Origin: Citrobacter freundii
GTDB taxonomy: Bacteria > Bacteroidota > Bacteroidia > Chitinophagales > Chitinophagaceae
Length of the DNA stretch: 64,000 nt
Assembly: GCA_003243445.1 (NCBI GenBank)
Contig: QFQQ01000021.1
Span: 96,130-160,129 of the forward strand
Direction of reading: 5' to 3'
Every line of letters starts with the position of its first letter. Positions within the stretch are counted from its first letter, which is position 1. Below are positions 41,133 to 50,972 of the stretch, piece by piece. The position numbers were made by a program, and so were the translations under genes. Under the pieces are notes generated by a model, which did not search any database, had not been told where the DNA came from, and saw only the letters and a program-made list of their open reading frames with translations.

Positions 41133-41156
41133 CATCCCGGTCTTTTGACCGGGATG
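41133..41156 (-). terminator. Hairpin downstream of nrdJ
   Basis: Perfect 10 bp stem CATCCCGGTC-TTTT-GACCGGGATG, 41 bp beyond the nrdJ stop. On the minus strand the following tract is TGTTGTTTATG, so termination may be partial. Confidence 0.6.
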
Positions 41157-41196
41157 CAATTCCACTACACTATATTTGGTTTTCCGTCCTTACATC

Positions 41197-44100
41197 TCAG
41201 CTACAGCCTCCCTGGTTGCCGCAATTCAAACACTTGTAACAGGTTCCGCTTCTCATCATAATATGCCCGCATACATTACACGCAGGAGCATCACTCTGCA
41301 TATTCTTCGCTGCTGCATTGACTGCATCCATCGATGTTTCAGCCTTTACGGACTGCGGGCTGGTGCGATAGGCATTTGAAGGTTGCGGGACTGTTGTGGA
41401 TGGAGTGATCCGAACGCTGGAGAGCTCTGGATTTTTTACGTATTCAAGACTATTGGAAGGAACCTCATCCCAGTCATCCGCGCCGGTGTTCATTACTTCG
41501 GGTTTATCCAGGACATGAACAAGATCGGTGCGGCCGAGATATTCGTAGCCCAGTACACGGAAGATAAAGTCGACAATAGAAGTGGTTGACTTGATATTCG
41601 GATGTTCAACAAAACCGGAAGGGTCAAATTTGGTGAAGGCGAATTTATCAACGAACTCCTCCAGCGGTACGCCATATTGGAGACCGATGGAGATCGAGAT
41701 CGCGAAGCAGTTCATCATACTGCGCATAGTGGCGCCCTCTTTCGCCATATCGATGAAGATCTCGCCGAGGGTACCATCCCCATACTCTCCGGTGCGGAGA
41801 AAGATCGCCTGACCGTTGATCTTTGCTTTTTGTGTAAAGCCTCTTCTTTTCGCTGGCAATGCGCGGCGTTCAACGATACTGGCGAGACGGCGTTTGAGCT
41901 TTGTATCGGGAGATGACTGAACGCGTTTCTGCACTTCATCCAGCAATTCTTCTATCGTCAGTTTGCCAAGATCGACGATATTGGATACAGGTGCTGCCGC
42001 TGCTCTTTCTGCAATGGGTTCTGCAGCAGCTGTTGCTATATCCGGTTTCTTCTTCTTGTCTGATTTGTTGCTGAGCGGCTGGGAAAGTTTAGAGCCATCC
42101 CTGTAAAGTGCGCAGGCTTTCAGCCCCAGCTCCCAGCTGAGCATGTAAGCATCCGCGATCTCATCAACGGTTGCTTCATGCGGAAGATTGATGGTTTTGG
42201 AAATAGCGCCGCTGATAAATGGTTGCGCGGCTCCCATCATACGGATATGACCATGCGCGTGAATATAGCGCTGTCCTTTTTTTCCGCATTTGTTGGCACA
42301 GTCAAAAACGGGCAGGTGTTCAGGCTTCAGCAATGGAGCTCCTTCCAGCATCATCGTGCCGCAGACATAATCGTTGGCGGCTTCGATCTGATCCTCGTTA
42401 AAGCCCAATGCTTCAAGCAGGCTCCATTCAAAATCATTGTATTGTTCAGGTGTGAATCCAAGACGTTGCAGGCATTCCTCACCCAATGTATATTTATTGA
42501 AAACAAAAGCAATATCAAATGCAGAGATCACTGCTGCGTCCAGTTTCCTGATCTCATCAGCAATAAATCCTTTTTCACTTAATGTCTGATGATTGATGAA
42601 CGGCGCACCCGAGAAGGTGGCTGCGCCGACTGCATACTTAATGATGTTCTCTGTTTCTCTCGCGGTGTATCCAAGATTACGCAATGCATCGGGCACTGAC
42701 TGGTTGATGATCTTGAAATAACCGCCACCTGAAAGTTTTTTGAATTTCACCAGTGCAAAATCGGGCTCAACGCCCGTTGTATCGCAATCCATTACCAGAC
42801 CGATCGTTCCTGTTGGCGCGATCACGGTAGCCTGTGCATTTCTGTAACCATATTTCTCACCAAGCTCTACCGCATCATCCCATGCTTTGCACGCGGACTT
42901 CAATAAATAGTCCGGACAATACTGCGCTTTCAGGCCCTGTGGCTTCAGGCTTAATCCTTCATATTCGTCTGCATCATATGCTGCCAGGCGATGATTGCGC
43001 ATTACACGCATCATGTGTTCTTTGTTGTCATTATAACGTGGGAACGCGCCAAGTACGGCAGCCATTTCAGCTGATGTTTTATAAGCAATACCTGTCATGA
43101 TCGCGGTGATCGCACCGGCGATAGCGCGTGCTTCTTCGCTGTCGTAAGGAATGCCGCTCACCATCAGCAGGGTACCGAGGTTGGCGTAACCCAACCCAAG
43201 GGTGCGGTATTCATAGCTCAGCTGTGCTACCTCTTTGGAAGGGAATTGCGCCATCAGCACGGAGATCTCCAGTACAACGGTCCACAAGCGACAGTTGTAC
43301 TCGTAGCCTTCCACATCAAAATGATTTGTGTCTTTATTGTAAAACTTCATCAGGTTGGCTGATGCGAGATTACATGCGGTATTATCGAGGAACATGTATT
43401 CAGAGCAGGGATTGGAAGCTCTGATCTCACCACCTTCAGGGCATGTATGCCATTCGTTGATGGTTGTATTGTACTGCGTACCGGGATCTGCGCAGCGCCA
43501 GGCTGCATAAGCGATCTGATCCCATAATGCTTTGGAAGGAACTTTCTTCATCACGCGTCCATCCATTCTTGCAGTCAGTTCCCAGTCTTCTCCTTTTTTT
43601 AGTTTATCGAAGAAAGAATTGGGAATGCGAACAGAGTTATTGGAATTCTGTCCGCTTACTGTTTTATACGCTTCTCCTTCATAATCGGATGCATAACCTG
43701 CACTGATCAATGCGCCTACTTTCTTTTCTTCCTCCACTTTCCAGTTGATGAAGTCAACGATCTCCGGATGATCCAGATCGAGACACACCATTTTTGCAGC
43801 ACGTCTTGTAGTGCCGCCGCTTTTGATGGCGCCGGCAGCTCGGTCACCGATCTTCAGGAAACTCATCAGTCCGCTGGAAGTACCACCACCGCTGAGCTTC
43901 TCTCCTTCACCACGCAGAGTTGAATAGTTTGTGCCAACACCTGAGCCATATTTGAAGATCCTTGCTTCGCGGACCCAAAGGTCCATAATACCTCCATCAT
44001 TCACCAGGTCATCACTCACACTCAGGATAAAGCAAGCGTGTGGCTGAGGGCGTTCATAGGCGTTTGTTGATTTTTTCAGTTCGCCATCAATGGGATCAAC

Positions 44101-44580
44101 GTAGTAATGCCCCTGAGGTTTACCTGCAATGCCATAGCTTTCATACAAACCAGTATTGAACCATTGCGGGCTGTTGGGCACGCACATCTGATCGAGGATC
44201 GAATAAACAAGTTCTTCATAAAAAATCCGGGCATCTTCTGAGGAGGCGAAGTAACCATACTTTTCTCCCCAGGCGCGCCAGCAATTGGCCAGCCTGTGTG
44301 CCACTTGTTTTGCAGAAGTTTCGCGGCCTGTTGATCCGTCCGGCTGGGGAACGCCGGCTTTACGGAAATACTTCTGAGCCAGTATATCCGTTGCGATCTG
44401 GCTCCATTGTTTTGGAACCTCCACGTCTTTCATTTCAAATACGACTTCGCCTGTTGGATTTCTGATCACCGAGGTCCGGTAATCATACTGAAACATATCA
44501 AACACATTCACCGAATCTTTCGTAAAACGGCGATGGAACTGTAATCCGCCTTTTGCGGATACCTGTTTTTTACTTGCCAT
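41197..44580 (-). CDS. nrdJ: Vitamin B12-dependent ribonucleotide reductase (class II)
   Basis: A 1127-residue adenosylcobalamin-dependent reductase converting ribonucleotides to deoxyribonucleotides without oxygen dependence. It has the ten-stranded barrel signatures ASNPCSEYMFLDNTACNLAS and APTGTIGLVMDCDTTGVEPD, and the C-terminal region carries the TSCPD-like domain and a Cys-rich tail (CNVCGHIMM, CYKCLNCG) that regenerates the active-site disulfide. Start MASKKQVSAKGG. The cofactor would be made by the PduO-type enzyme encoded at 10358-10918. No class I nrdAB genes are in the window. Confidence 0.96.
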   Translation of the reverse strand: MASKKQVSAKGGLQFHRRFTKDSVNVFDMFQYDYRTSVIRNPTGEVVFEMKDVEVPKQWSQIATDILAQKYFRKAGVPQPDGSTGRETSAKQVAHRLANCWRAWGEKYGYFASSEDARIFYEELVYSILDQMCVPNSPQWFNTGLYESYGIAGKPQGHYYVDPIDGELKKSTNAYERPQPHACFILSVSDDLVNDGGIMDLWVREARIFKYGSGVGTNYSTLRGEGEKLSGGGTSSGLMSFLKIGDRAAGAIKSGGTTRRAAKMVCLDLDHPEIVDFINWKVEEEKKVGALISAGYASDYEGEAYKTVSGQNSNNSVRIPNSFFDKLKKGEDWELTARMDGRVMKKVPSKALWDQIAYAAWRCADPGTQYNTTINEWHTCPEGGEIRASNPCSEYMFLDNTACNLASANLMKFYNKDTNHFDVEGYEYNCRLWTVVLEISVLMAQFPSKEVAQLSYEYRTLGLGYANLGTLLMVSGIPYDSEEARAIAGAITAIMTGIAYKTSAEMAAVLGAFPRYNDNKEHMMRVMRNHRLAAYDADEYEGLSLKPQGLKAQYCPDYLLKSACKAWDDAVELGEKYGYRNAQATVIAPTGTIGLVMDCDTTGVEPDFALVKFKKLSGGGYFKIINQSVPDALRNLGYTARETENIIKYAVGAATFSGAPFINHQTLSEKGFIADEIRKLDAAVISAFDIAFVFNKYTLGEECLQRLGFTPEQYNDFEWSLLEALGFNEDQIEAANDYVCGTMMLEGAPLLKPEHLPVFDCANKCGKKGQRYIHAHGHIRMMGAAQPFISGAISKTINLPHEATVDEIADAYMLSWELGLKACALYRDGSKLSQPLSNKSDKKKKPDIATAAAEPIAERAAAAPVSNIVDLGKLTIEELLDEVQKRVQSSPDTKLKRRLASIVERRALPAKRRGFTQKAKINGQAIFLRTGEYGDGTLGEIFIDMAKEGATMRSMMNCFAISISIGLQYGVPLEEFVDKFAFTKFDPSGFVEHPNIKSTTSIVDFIFRVLGYEYLGRTDLVHVLDKPEVMNTGADDWDEVPSNSLEYVKNPELSSVRITPSTTVPQPSNAYRTSPQSVKAETSMDAVNAAAKNMQSDAPACNVCGHIMMRSGTCYKCLNCGNQGGCS

Positions 44581-44972
44581 AATTGAAAAGAATTTAATGT
44601 TCTGGTTTGTAATCCCATGGGTGGTGCTTACGAAACTATCTTTTTAAAGCGTTTTTTCCAGCGGTCAGATATGCACAGCGTGTGGACATCGGGGAAGGAA
44701 AAAAGGTTTCAGAGGTTCCATAGCTTTCAAAGGTTCCAGAGGTTGCTCCGCAGATGGTGGAGTGTGTCGATGCGGGAAGAAATTACTGTTGGAAAACCTG
44801 TGGAACTTCTGGAACTTTTGGAACTTCTGGAACCTTTGGAACTTCTGGAACGTATGAAACCTCTGAAACCTTCTCTAAACTTTGAACGCTTCGTCATTTT
44901 TTCGTTCTTTTGCGGTTCCGAAGATCAACTCTGAACAATTTCTTTTTTAAAGATTTAAATTAGTCTAACAGA
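44581..44972. other. 392 bp divergent region with repeat locus C4
   Basis: Between nrdJ (minus) and the 44973 gene (plus). Apart from locus C4 (44704-44870), I see no gene and no clear cobalamin riboswitch upstream of nrdJ. Confidence 0.8.
44704..44870. repeat. Family C inverted repeat, locus C4
   Basis: Left arm 44704-44745 (AGGTTCCATAGCTTTCAAAG-type words) and right arm 44793-44870 (GGAACTTCT, GGAACTTTT words), with inner border GGTTGCTCCGCAGATGG. The right arm is longer by about four words. It lies between divergent genes. Confidence 0.88.
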
Positions 44973-45704
44973 ATGAAAAATGTTCTGATCGCTTGTTCAT
45001 TGGCAGTTGTTTCTTCTTTTGGCGCAGGGTTACATGCGCAATCCACATTTTCGGGTTGGGTTGGGAATTTCAATACAATCAGGCTGGGCAAAAAAACGAG
45101 TTTACTGAATGATATTCAATTGCGGAGTACAGATGAGATCCGGCATCTACAAACCCTATTGATCCGTTCCGGGCTTCAGTACAGTATTGCAAAAAAGCTG
45201 GGACTGACGTTGGGCATTGCATCGGTAGACAACCGGCGCAGCGCAGGCGGGGTAAATGGTTACCTGGCGGAATACCGCATCTGGCAGCAGTTGATCTATA
45301 CTCACAAAACCGGACCCGTATTGGTCCAGCATCGTTTGCGGAATGAACAACGTTTTATTCCCAATGCAAAAGTGGAGAATGGTGAGCTGAAACGGGACGG
45401 ACATGAGAATGCATATCGTTTCCGTTATTTTATCCGTAATATTATTCCGCTGACTGACCGTACCGGGCCATATACAAAGGGCGCGTTTGCCGCGTTGCAG
45501 AATGAAGTATTCATCAATACCGGCAATAAATCTGCGGTGAATGGAAAAACATTCGATCAGAACCGTTTATATTTTGCGGGCGGCTACCGGTTGAGTGCAA
45601 AATTTGATCTTGAAGCGGGTTATATGTACCAGTATATCGCGGGCCGAGCCGGAGCTTCAACGCATAATCATATTGCGCAGCTCGCAACGTATCTGCGTTT
45701 ATAA
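44973..45704 (+). CDS. DUF2490 family outer-membrane protein
   Basis: A 243-residue protein with a signal peptide (AVVSSFGAGLHAQ) and a beta-rich body. The pattern WVGNFNTIRLGKKTSLLNDI, EYRIWQQL and RLRNEQRF, ending with FDLEAGYMYQYIA, fits the DUF2490 family of predicted outer-membrane barrels. No defined function. It converges on the HlyD-type gene with a 30 bp gap. Confidence 0.82.
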   Translation: MKNVLIACSLAVVSSFGAGLHAQSTFSGWVGNFNTIRLGKKTSLLNDIQLRSTDEIRHLQTLLIRSGLQYSIAKKLGLTLGIASVDNRRSAGGVNGYLAEYRIWQQLIYTHKTGPVLVQHRLRNEQRFIPNAKVENGELKRDGHENAYRFRYFIRNIIPLTDRTGPYTKGAFAALQNEVFINTGNKSAVNGKTFDQNRLYFAGGYRLSAKFDLEAGYMYQYIAGRAGASTHNHIAQLATYLRL

Positions 45705-45734
45705 AAAACCCCTCGTCCGCACTGAAATAAAAGA

Positions 45735-47039
45735 TCAACGCCTGATAAGACTGGTTAGCTGTCCGGCAAATCTTGAAATTAATTTTCTTTGATCCGTGAT
45801 GATCTGAGCATCAGCAGCCAGATCATTACGGAAAAAGACAGACCGTCCGTAATTTGTTTTCAGCCCGTTGATCAATTCGGCTCTTATCAGAAAACTGTCA
45901 CGCGGGCCGGGCATATTTGATATATAACTGACCCTTGCCGTCAAATAACCAAATTCCTCGCTGGGATAGCCATCCACCCGGAGAACAACCGTTTGACCTT
46001 CGTTTACTTTTCCAAGACCTTTTTGTGCCGCCATCATTTCAATATAATAGCTGGATTGTGGTGGTTGTACATACATCAAAGGTTGAGTAGCTGTCACCAA
46101 CTGGTTCTCGTTCAATGATGAGATATACAAAACCTTTCCAGACTCGGGAGCTTCAAGAACATACTGCCTGCACCATTGTGTGAGCTGACTTTTCAGCTCA
46201 AACAGCGCGGACCGCAATTGCTGTAAAATATCCAAACGTTGTTTATCAATGTCCATCATTTCTTTTGTTTTACCCAACCCAGATATTTCCGTGGAAGTTG
46301 CAGCGGCATCAAGCTGTTCAAGATTTTGCATCCCTGAAAGTAGCTTTGCTTTGTATTGATTCAATTCGAGAGGTGCAATGACCTTTTCCCTGGCCAATTT
46401 TTCATACGCCTCATATTCCTGCTGAAGCATGATACGGTTTTGTTCTTCAATTGCTCTTTGCTGCTGGTTATTCTGTTTTAGTTTGCGGTTGTATTCCATT
46501 TCCATAACCAGCACGTTTTTCTTTAGCTGATAATATCCTTTCCCGAATGTTTGCCTGGCAATTTGCATTCTATTCTGCACTTGCTGGTAAGGCAATTGCA
46601 ATTCCCCCAGATTTGCAAGAGCAGGAAGGGATTGATTTACTATCATGTCCGGGATTGAGCTCTGCGATACAATGATAGTTTCTTCAACCCATTTTTTTAA
46701 CTTCATCACATCGTCGAACAATGCGGTGCTTTCAAGATAGCCGAGATATTGCCCCTGGACAACGTCCTGCTCGTTTTGAACCAGCAGCCTGATCAGCTTT
46801 CCCTCCTGGCGGGCTTTAACAAGCTTTGGAGGATTCAATGCGGTTAGACGCGCTCTTGAAGGGACAATATCCGGGTAACTGATGATAAAAGTCAACGCAA
46901 GCATAACAAGAAGAATAAGCAACAGTACCATACTTCCTCTCCTGACCAGCCAATGTGGCTTGTAGTTGACCAGTTCCTGCACCTCAGGGGTGATCAGTTC
47001 CTGCTGCCTGCTTTGCTGTGCCGAAACGATTGTGCTCAT
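45735..47039 (-). CDS. HlyD-family membrane fusion protein of a peptide exporter
   Basis: A 434-residue adaptor with one N-terminal transmembrane segment (about 36-55), a biotinyl/lipoyl-like domain start (VKARQEGKLIRLLVQNEQDV), a long coiled coil (about 130-270) and a C-terminal beta domain (KVLYISSLNENQLV, LRVDGYPSEEFG). It would connect the inner-membrane ABC exporter to an outer-membrane channel. It begins 9 bp after the C39-ABC gene, so the two are co-transcribed. The outer-membrane TolC-like part is not in the cluster. Confidence 0.9.
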   Translation of the reverse strand: MSTIVSAQQSRQQELITPEVQELVNYKPHWLVRRGSMVLLLILLVMLALTFIISYPDIVPSRARLTALNPPKLVKARQEGKLIRLLVQNEQDVVQGQYLGYLESTALFDDVMKLKKWVEETIIVSQSSIPDMIVNQSLPALANLGELQLPYQQVQNRMQIARQTFGKGYYQLKKNVLVMEMEYNRKLKQNNQQQRAIEEQNRIMLQQEYEAYEKLAREKVIAPLELNQYKAKLLSGMQNLEQLDAAATSTEISGLGKTKEMMDIDKQRLDILQQLRSALFELKSQLTQWCRQYVLEAPESGKVLYISSLNENQLVTATQPLMYVQPPQSSYYIEMMAAQKGLGKVNEGQTVVLRVDGYPSEEFGYLTARVSYISNMPGPRDSFLIRAELINGLKTNYGRSVFFRNDLAADAQIITDQRKLISRFAGQLTSLIRR

Positions 47040-47048
47040 AACATATTT

Positions 47049-49367
47049 TTAATCGCCTATCTCTAATTGATTTTTAACCAGATTGAAATACGTTCCCTTC
47101 AATGCGGTAAGTTCCTGGTGCGTTCCTGCTTCTATCACTGCTCCCTTATTTAAGACAATGATCTGATCTGCATTTTTAACGGTGCTCAGACGATGCGCCA
47201 CAACCAGCACGGTTCTTCCCTTAAAAAAATGCTCCAGGTTCCTGACGATCGTACTTTCATTGTTGGCATCAAGGCTATTGGTTGCCTCATCAAAAAAGAT
47301 GAAATCAGGGTCGCGATAAATAGCTCTCGCGATCAGTATTCGTTGTTTTTGGCCCATGCTTACGCCCATGCCTTCAGCTCCTATCATCGTATTGTAACGA
47401 AGTGGAAGCGACTCAATAAAAAAATGAATATTGGCCATTTGTGCGGCTCTGTGCAGCCGTGGCATATCTATTTTATCCTGGCCAACCGCAATATTCCTTG
47501 CTATTGTATCCGAAAAAATATAACTCTCCTGCATGACTACACCGCAATGGCTTCTCCAAACGCGATGACTGATAGCCGGAAGCGGCGTGCGCCCAATCTC
47601 TATTACGCCCTTTTGCGGTTCATAAAATCTCAGCAATAGTTTAAGTAAAGTAGTTTTCCCGCTACCGCTGGCTCCGACTATTGCCGTGGTTTTACCTTTT
47701 GGTATTGCAATACTGATGTTATTAAGTACGGGCTCGTTACCTGCACCGGGATATGTGAAATAAACATTTTTTATATTAAGGGTCGGGGGTTGCTCAAGAA
47801 ATTCATCATTTTCCTGTTCATGCAAAACGGGCTGAGCGCAACGCTCCCAGCTGGGTAAATGAATTCCGTCATGGAATCGGCCACCAACCAGGTTTCTTGC
47901 AAAAGAGGCAGGAAGCTCTTGTTGAAAGTACCTGTCGCAGGGTTCTTCGTCTTCCATCTGATGAACCTCATTCAGCCGGTCCATGCTTATCCGTGCGTTT
48001 TGCCAGTTCTGTATAAAGCTGACCATTTGTTCAATCGGGCTGTTCAACTGTCCGATAATATATTGCACGGCGAGCATGGCGCCAAGTGTCATATCTCCGT
48101 CGATTACAGCCTTGGCGGATAAAAAAGTGATCAGGATATTTTTACCCTCGTTGATCAGAAATCCTCCTGCTTGTTGCCATTGATTCAGCGAAAGGCTTTT
48201 CATGTTGAGGCGGAATAATTTAACCTGCAATCTTTCCCAGCCCCACCGCAGAGGACGTTCGGCTCCATTAAGTTTTATTTCCTGCATTCCCTGAACTAAT
48301 TGTACAGTGGTGCTTTGCTCTCTAGCCGCAATATCAAATTTTTTGTAATCAAGGATCCGTCGCTTTTTCAGGAAAACAGCGATCCATGCCGAATATAACA
48401 TTGTCGACAAAAGGAACAACCATAGAATGGATGAACTATAGATGGCGAGCACTATAGAAAAGACAATAATATTCAAAAGAGAGAATAATACACTCAGCGA
48501 AGAACCGGTAAGAAATGACTCGATGCGTTGATGATCGTTCATTCTTTGTAGGATATCACCAGTTTGCTTGCTGTCAAAAAAAGAAACCGGCAGTTTCATT
48601 AATTTGACAAGAAAGTCTGTCAGAATGGATATATTTATTCGTGAACTTATATGCAGCAGCAACCAGCTTCTCAAAAATTCAACAGCAAGCCGCCCTGCGA
48701 AAAGCGCAAGCTGGGCCAATAGAATAACATAAACAAAGTGAATGTTAGCAGTATTGATCCCTGTATCAACAACACTTTGTGTAAGAAACGGCAATAAAAG
48801 TTGCAACAGAGAGGCAACAATAAGGCCGATAAAAACCTGAGCGATCAGTTTACGGTATGGATTCAGGTATTTTAAGATACCCCGGCCTTCCTTCTTTTTG
48901 GTTTGACTACCGGAGAATTCATCCTTTTCTTCATAAAACTGAGCTGCTGGTTCAAGAAGTAATGCAACGCCTTCATCTTCCGCATCTTCACGATCACTGA
49001 CCCAGTGCGATCTGAATTCAGACTCATCATAAGTAACCAAACCCTTTGCCGGGTCTGCGATAAAAAATCTATTCCTGCGTATTTTATACAATACCACGAA
49101 ATGGTTCTTGTTCCAGAATAACAAAGCCGGCAGCACCGCCTCTCCCACAAGAGCAGGAAAATTAAGTTTTAATGGCTGAGCCCTGAATCCCATCGTTTCA
49201 GCAGCCTCGCTGATCCCCAGCAAACTGGTTCCTTCCTTACCGATCTGCACATCATTCCGGATCGACTGCAGAGGTATATCGCGGCCGTAATACTTGCTTA
49301 TCATGCGCAGACAGGTAGGACCGCAGTCCATGTTGTCCTGTTGCTTATAAAAGGGAAATCTCTTCAT
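47049..49367 (-). CDS. Peptidase C39-containing bacteriocin-type ABC exporter
   Basis: A 772-residue PCAT. The N-terminal C39 peptidase (about 1-130) has catalytic Cys15 in QQDNMDCGPTCLRM, His89 in NKNHFVVLYK and Asp105 in FIADPAKGL. A six-helix membrane domain follows (about 165-470). The ATPase has Walker A GASGSGKTT and Walker B FIFFDEATNSLD. The signature is unusual: GVSMGQKQR instead of LSGGQKQR. It would cut leaders after Gly-Gly and export the peptide. Start: ATG 49367 is preferred over the in-frame TTG at 49373. Confidence 0.93.
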   Translation of the reverse strand: MKRFPFYKQQDNMDCGPTCLRMISKYYGRDIPLQSIRNDVQIGKEGTSLLGISEAAETMGFRAQPLKLNFPALVGEAVLPALLFWNKNHFVVLYKIRRNRFFIADPAKGLVTYDESEFRSHWVSDREDAEDEGVALLLEPAAQFYEEKDEFSGSQTKKKEGRGILKYLNPYRKLIAQVFIGLIVASLLQLLLPFLTQSVVDTGINTANIHFVYVILLAQLALFAGRLAVEFLRSWLLLHISSRINISILTDFLVKLMKLPVSFFDSKQTGDILQRMNDHQRIESFLTGSSLSVLFSLLNIIVFSIVLAIYSSSILWLFLLSTMLYSAWIAVFLKKRRILDYKKFDIAAREQSTTVQLVQGMQEIKLNGAERPLRWGWERLQVKLFRLNMKSLSLNQWQQAGGFLINEGKNILITFLSAKAVIDGDMTLGAMLAVQYIIGQLNSPIEQMVSFIQNWQNARISMDRLNEVHQMEDEEPCDRYFQQELPASFARNLVGGRFHDGIHLPSWERCAQPVLHEQENDEFLEQPPTLNIKNVYFTYPGAGNEPVLNNISIAIPKGKTTAIVGASGSGKTTLLKLLLRFYEPQKGVIEIGRTPLPAISHRVWRSHCGVVMQESYIFSDTIARNIAVGQDKIDMPRLHRAAQMANIHFFIESLPLRYNTMIGAEGMGVSMGQKQRILIARAIYRDPDFIFFDEATNSLDANNESTIVRNLEHFFKGRTVLVVAHRLSTVKNADQIIVLNKGAVIEAGTHQELTALKGTYFNLVKNQLEIGD

Positions 49368-49402
49368 TGACAATGACCCGGTTTACGAGGAAGGGATAAG
49401 TG

Positions 49403-50350
49403 TTAATGCAATGTTTTAATAAAGGAAAGGAGTTCGTCTTTCCAGAGGTTTGTCGCCAGTGTTTTTCCATTCCGGTCGATAACAATATTGAATGGGATCC
49501 GTTCGATTTTCAGCTTCTTTGCAATGGGTGACTCAAAGCCCTTGAGATCGGTAATGTTCAGGTAGGGCAAATTGTCAGCATGAGAAGCACGAAGCCATTG
49601 ATCACGGTTCGTATCAAGAGAAATGGCAATAAAAGTAACGTCTTTATTGGCAAACAGTCCGCTGCTGTGTTCCGCAATCCAATTATTTTCACGCCGGCAA
49701 GGGAAACACCATGCTGCCCAGAAATCAAGTACTATATATTTTGTATTAACGCTTGCAAGCCGTACCTCCTTATTGTCGGTTGTGAAAAATTGCACCTCTT
49801 TCAACTGCTCAAATAACCCTGATGTCAGGGAATTAGTCCTTCTTGCTTTGAGGCGTTCACTCATGTTCCTTCCGGCAGCGGAAGTTTGAACGGAGATGGG
49901 ATAGCTTTGAAAAATGCTGTCGAGCACATGTGCAGAGAAGTGCCAGTCTATGACGAAATATTGCATAGCCAAAAAATTCTGTACATCCTTTTCATGCGTC
50001 CGCAGAAAATCCACCATCTTCTCATTCCGCGTTCTAAGGATCTCATTGGAGATAGAATCAAAAAACGCTAATGAATCTGCGAGAGCTGTATCTCCCTTTT
50101 GAATCTTCTTTCTGAATCCTGCAGCTTTGCTGTCAGCATTTAAATAAGCGTTTCTAAAATGGTCTGCTATCCCCGCTATGGAGGAAAAGGGTACCGTATC
50201 TTCCACAGAGATAGGTTTTACTCTGATCACCGTCTGTGAATCTGACTTTTCCACCTTGCTTTCGCCGGTAGACCTACAAGAGACAGTACATGCGTAAAAG
50301 ATAAAAAATGTTAGCGACGTTTTTAAAAAGAAAGCTGGCCTTTGTTTCAT
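49403..50350 (-). CDS. TlpA-like thioredoxin-fold lipoprotein
   Basis: A 315-residue protein with a lipoprotein signal (FFIFYACTVSC) and a C-terminal thioredoxin-like domain (about 185-315) with active site WAAWCFPCRREN, KLKIERIPFNIVIDRNGK at the cis-Pro loop. The middle (about 45-180) is helical. It is a periplasmic disulfide oxidoreductase anchored in the membrane. Its place between the precursor peptide and the exporter suggests that it reduces or shuffles the peptide's disulfides or serves the VKOR fusion upstream. ATG 50350 is chosen (MKQRPAF). Confidence 0.88.
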   Translation of the reverse strand: MKQRPAFFLKTSLTFFIFYACTVSCRSTGESKVEKSDSQTVIRVKPISVEDTVPFSSIAGIADHFRNAYLNADSKAAGFRKKIQKGDTALADSLAFFDSISNEILRTRNEKMVDFLRTHEKDVQNFLAMQYFVIDWHFSAHVLDSIFQSYPISVQTSAAGRNMSERLKARRTNSLTSGLFEQLKEVQFFTTDNKEVRLASVNTKYIVLDFWAAWCFPCRRENNWIAEHSSGLFANKDVTFIAISLDTNRDQWLRASHADNLPYLNITDLKGFESPIAKKLKIERIPFNIVIDRNGKTLATNLWKDELLSFIKTLH

Positions 50351-50564
50351 GAAGCACATATTTATTACGAAAAATAATACTAACGAAAAATGATATGTTA
50401 TGAAAGCTTACATTGCAACAGGAAACCTTACCAGGTGCAGTATTGAATTTTCCTATTGACTTTTCAAAATCCGCGCCCTAACCATACACCTTTATTTTTT
50501 AGACCTGTATCATTCTTTTTGCAAGAAATGATTTAAAGGCCGGATCTTTTCAAACTGTTAAGTT

Positions 50565-50601
50565 AAAAAAAGCGATAGAACCCATTACTGGATCCTATCG
50601 C
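50565..50601 (-). terminator. Terminator after the precursor peptide gene
   Basis: On the minus strand GCGATAG, 16-base loop, CTATCGC, then seven T residues. It lies 22 bp beyond the peptide stop, so the peptide is expected to be made in excess of the exporter genes downstream. Confidence 0.85.
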
Positions 50602-50622
50602 CCAGGATCTCTTTTCCTGATA

Positions 50623-50853
50623 TCAGCTCATAACACAACCGCCACATTCAGATGGCCCTACGCAGGCAGAAGAGTGGCCATATACACGCCCGCAAAGATC
50701 TTCACAGGATGAGTTAGAATACCAGCAACTGGACATCCCTTGCCAGTAGCATGCATAGCACTGACCTTCGCCATCCCTTTTTTCAACACCACCCATGATC
50801 TTCTTTTGCTCGCCCTTTGATAACGAGCGCCCCAAAATTTGCATTTTTTTCAT
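50623..50853 (-). CDS. Double-glycine leader peptide with an eight-cysteine core (candidate bacteriocin)
   Basis: A 76-residue precursor. Leader of 22 residues, ending in LSKGEQKKIMGG, fits the GG-type leader cut by C39 peptidases. The 54-residue core starts VEKRDGEGQC and has eight cysteines, including CYAC and CGGC, together with aromatic residues (YWQ, CWY) and many Gly/Ser. This pattern suggests up to four disulfides. It lies between a VKOR-thioredoxin gene and a TlpA-like gene, in the same direction as the C39 exporter, and has its own terminator. I do not recognise the core. It could be an antimicrobial or signalling peptide. Confidence 0.85.
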   Translation of the reverse strand: MKKMQILGRSLSKGEQKKIMGGVEKRDGEGQCYACYWQGMSSCWYSNSSCEDLCGRVYGHSSACVGPSECGGCVMS

Positions 50854-50972
50854 GTTAATCTATTTTGTTTTTTAATGATTAGCCAGATACAGACCCTGGC
50901 AAGCCCTGAAGAATGCCCGCTTCAGACAGGTTGTTTGCGCAAACAATAATTTATCAGAAATATCAAAAGGCA

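Noticed and set aside
44581..44700. Possible cobalamin riboswitch ahead of nrdJ
   Set aside because: No B12-box or characteristic stems could be found in the short leader.
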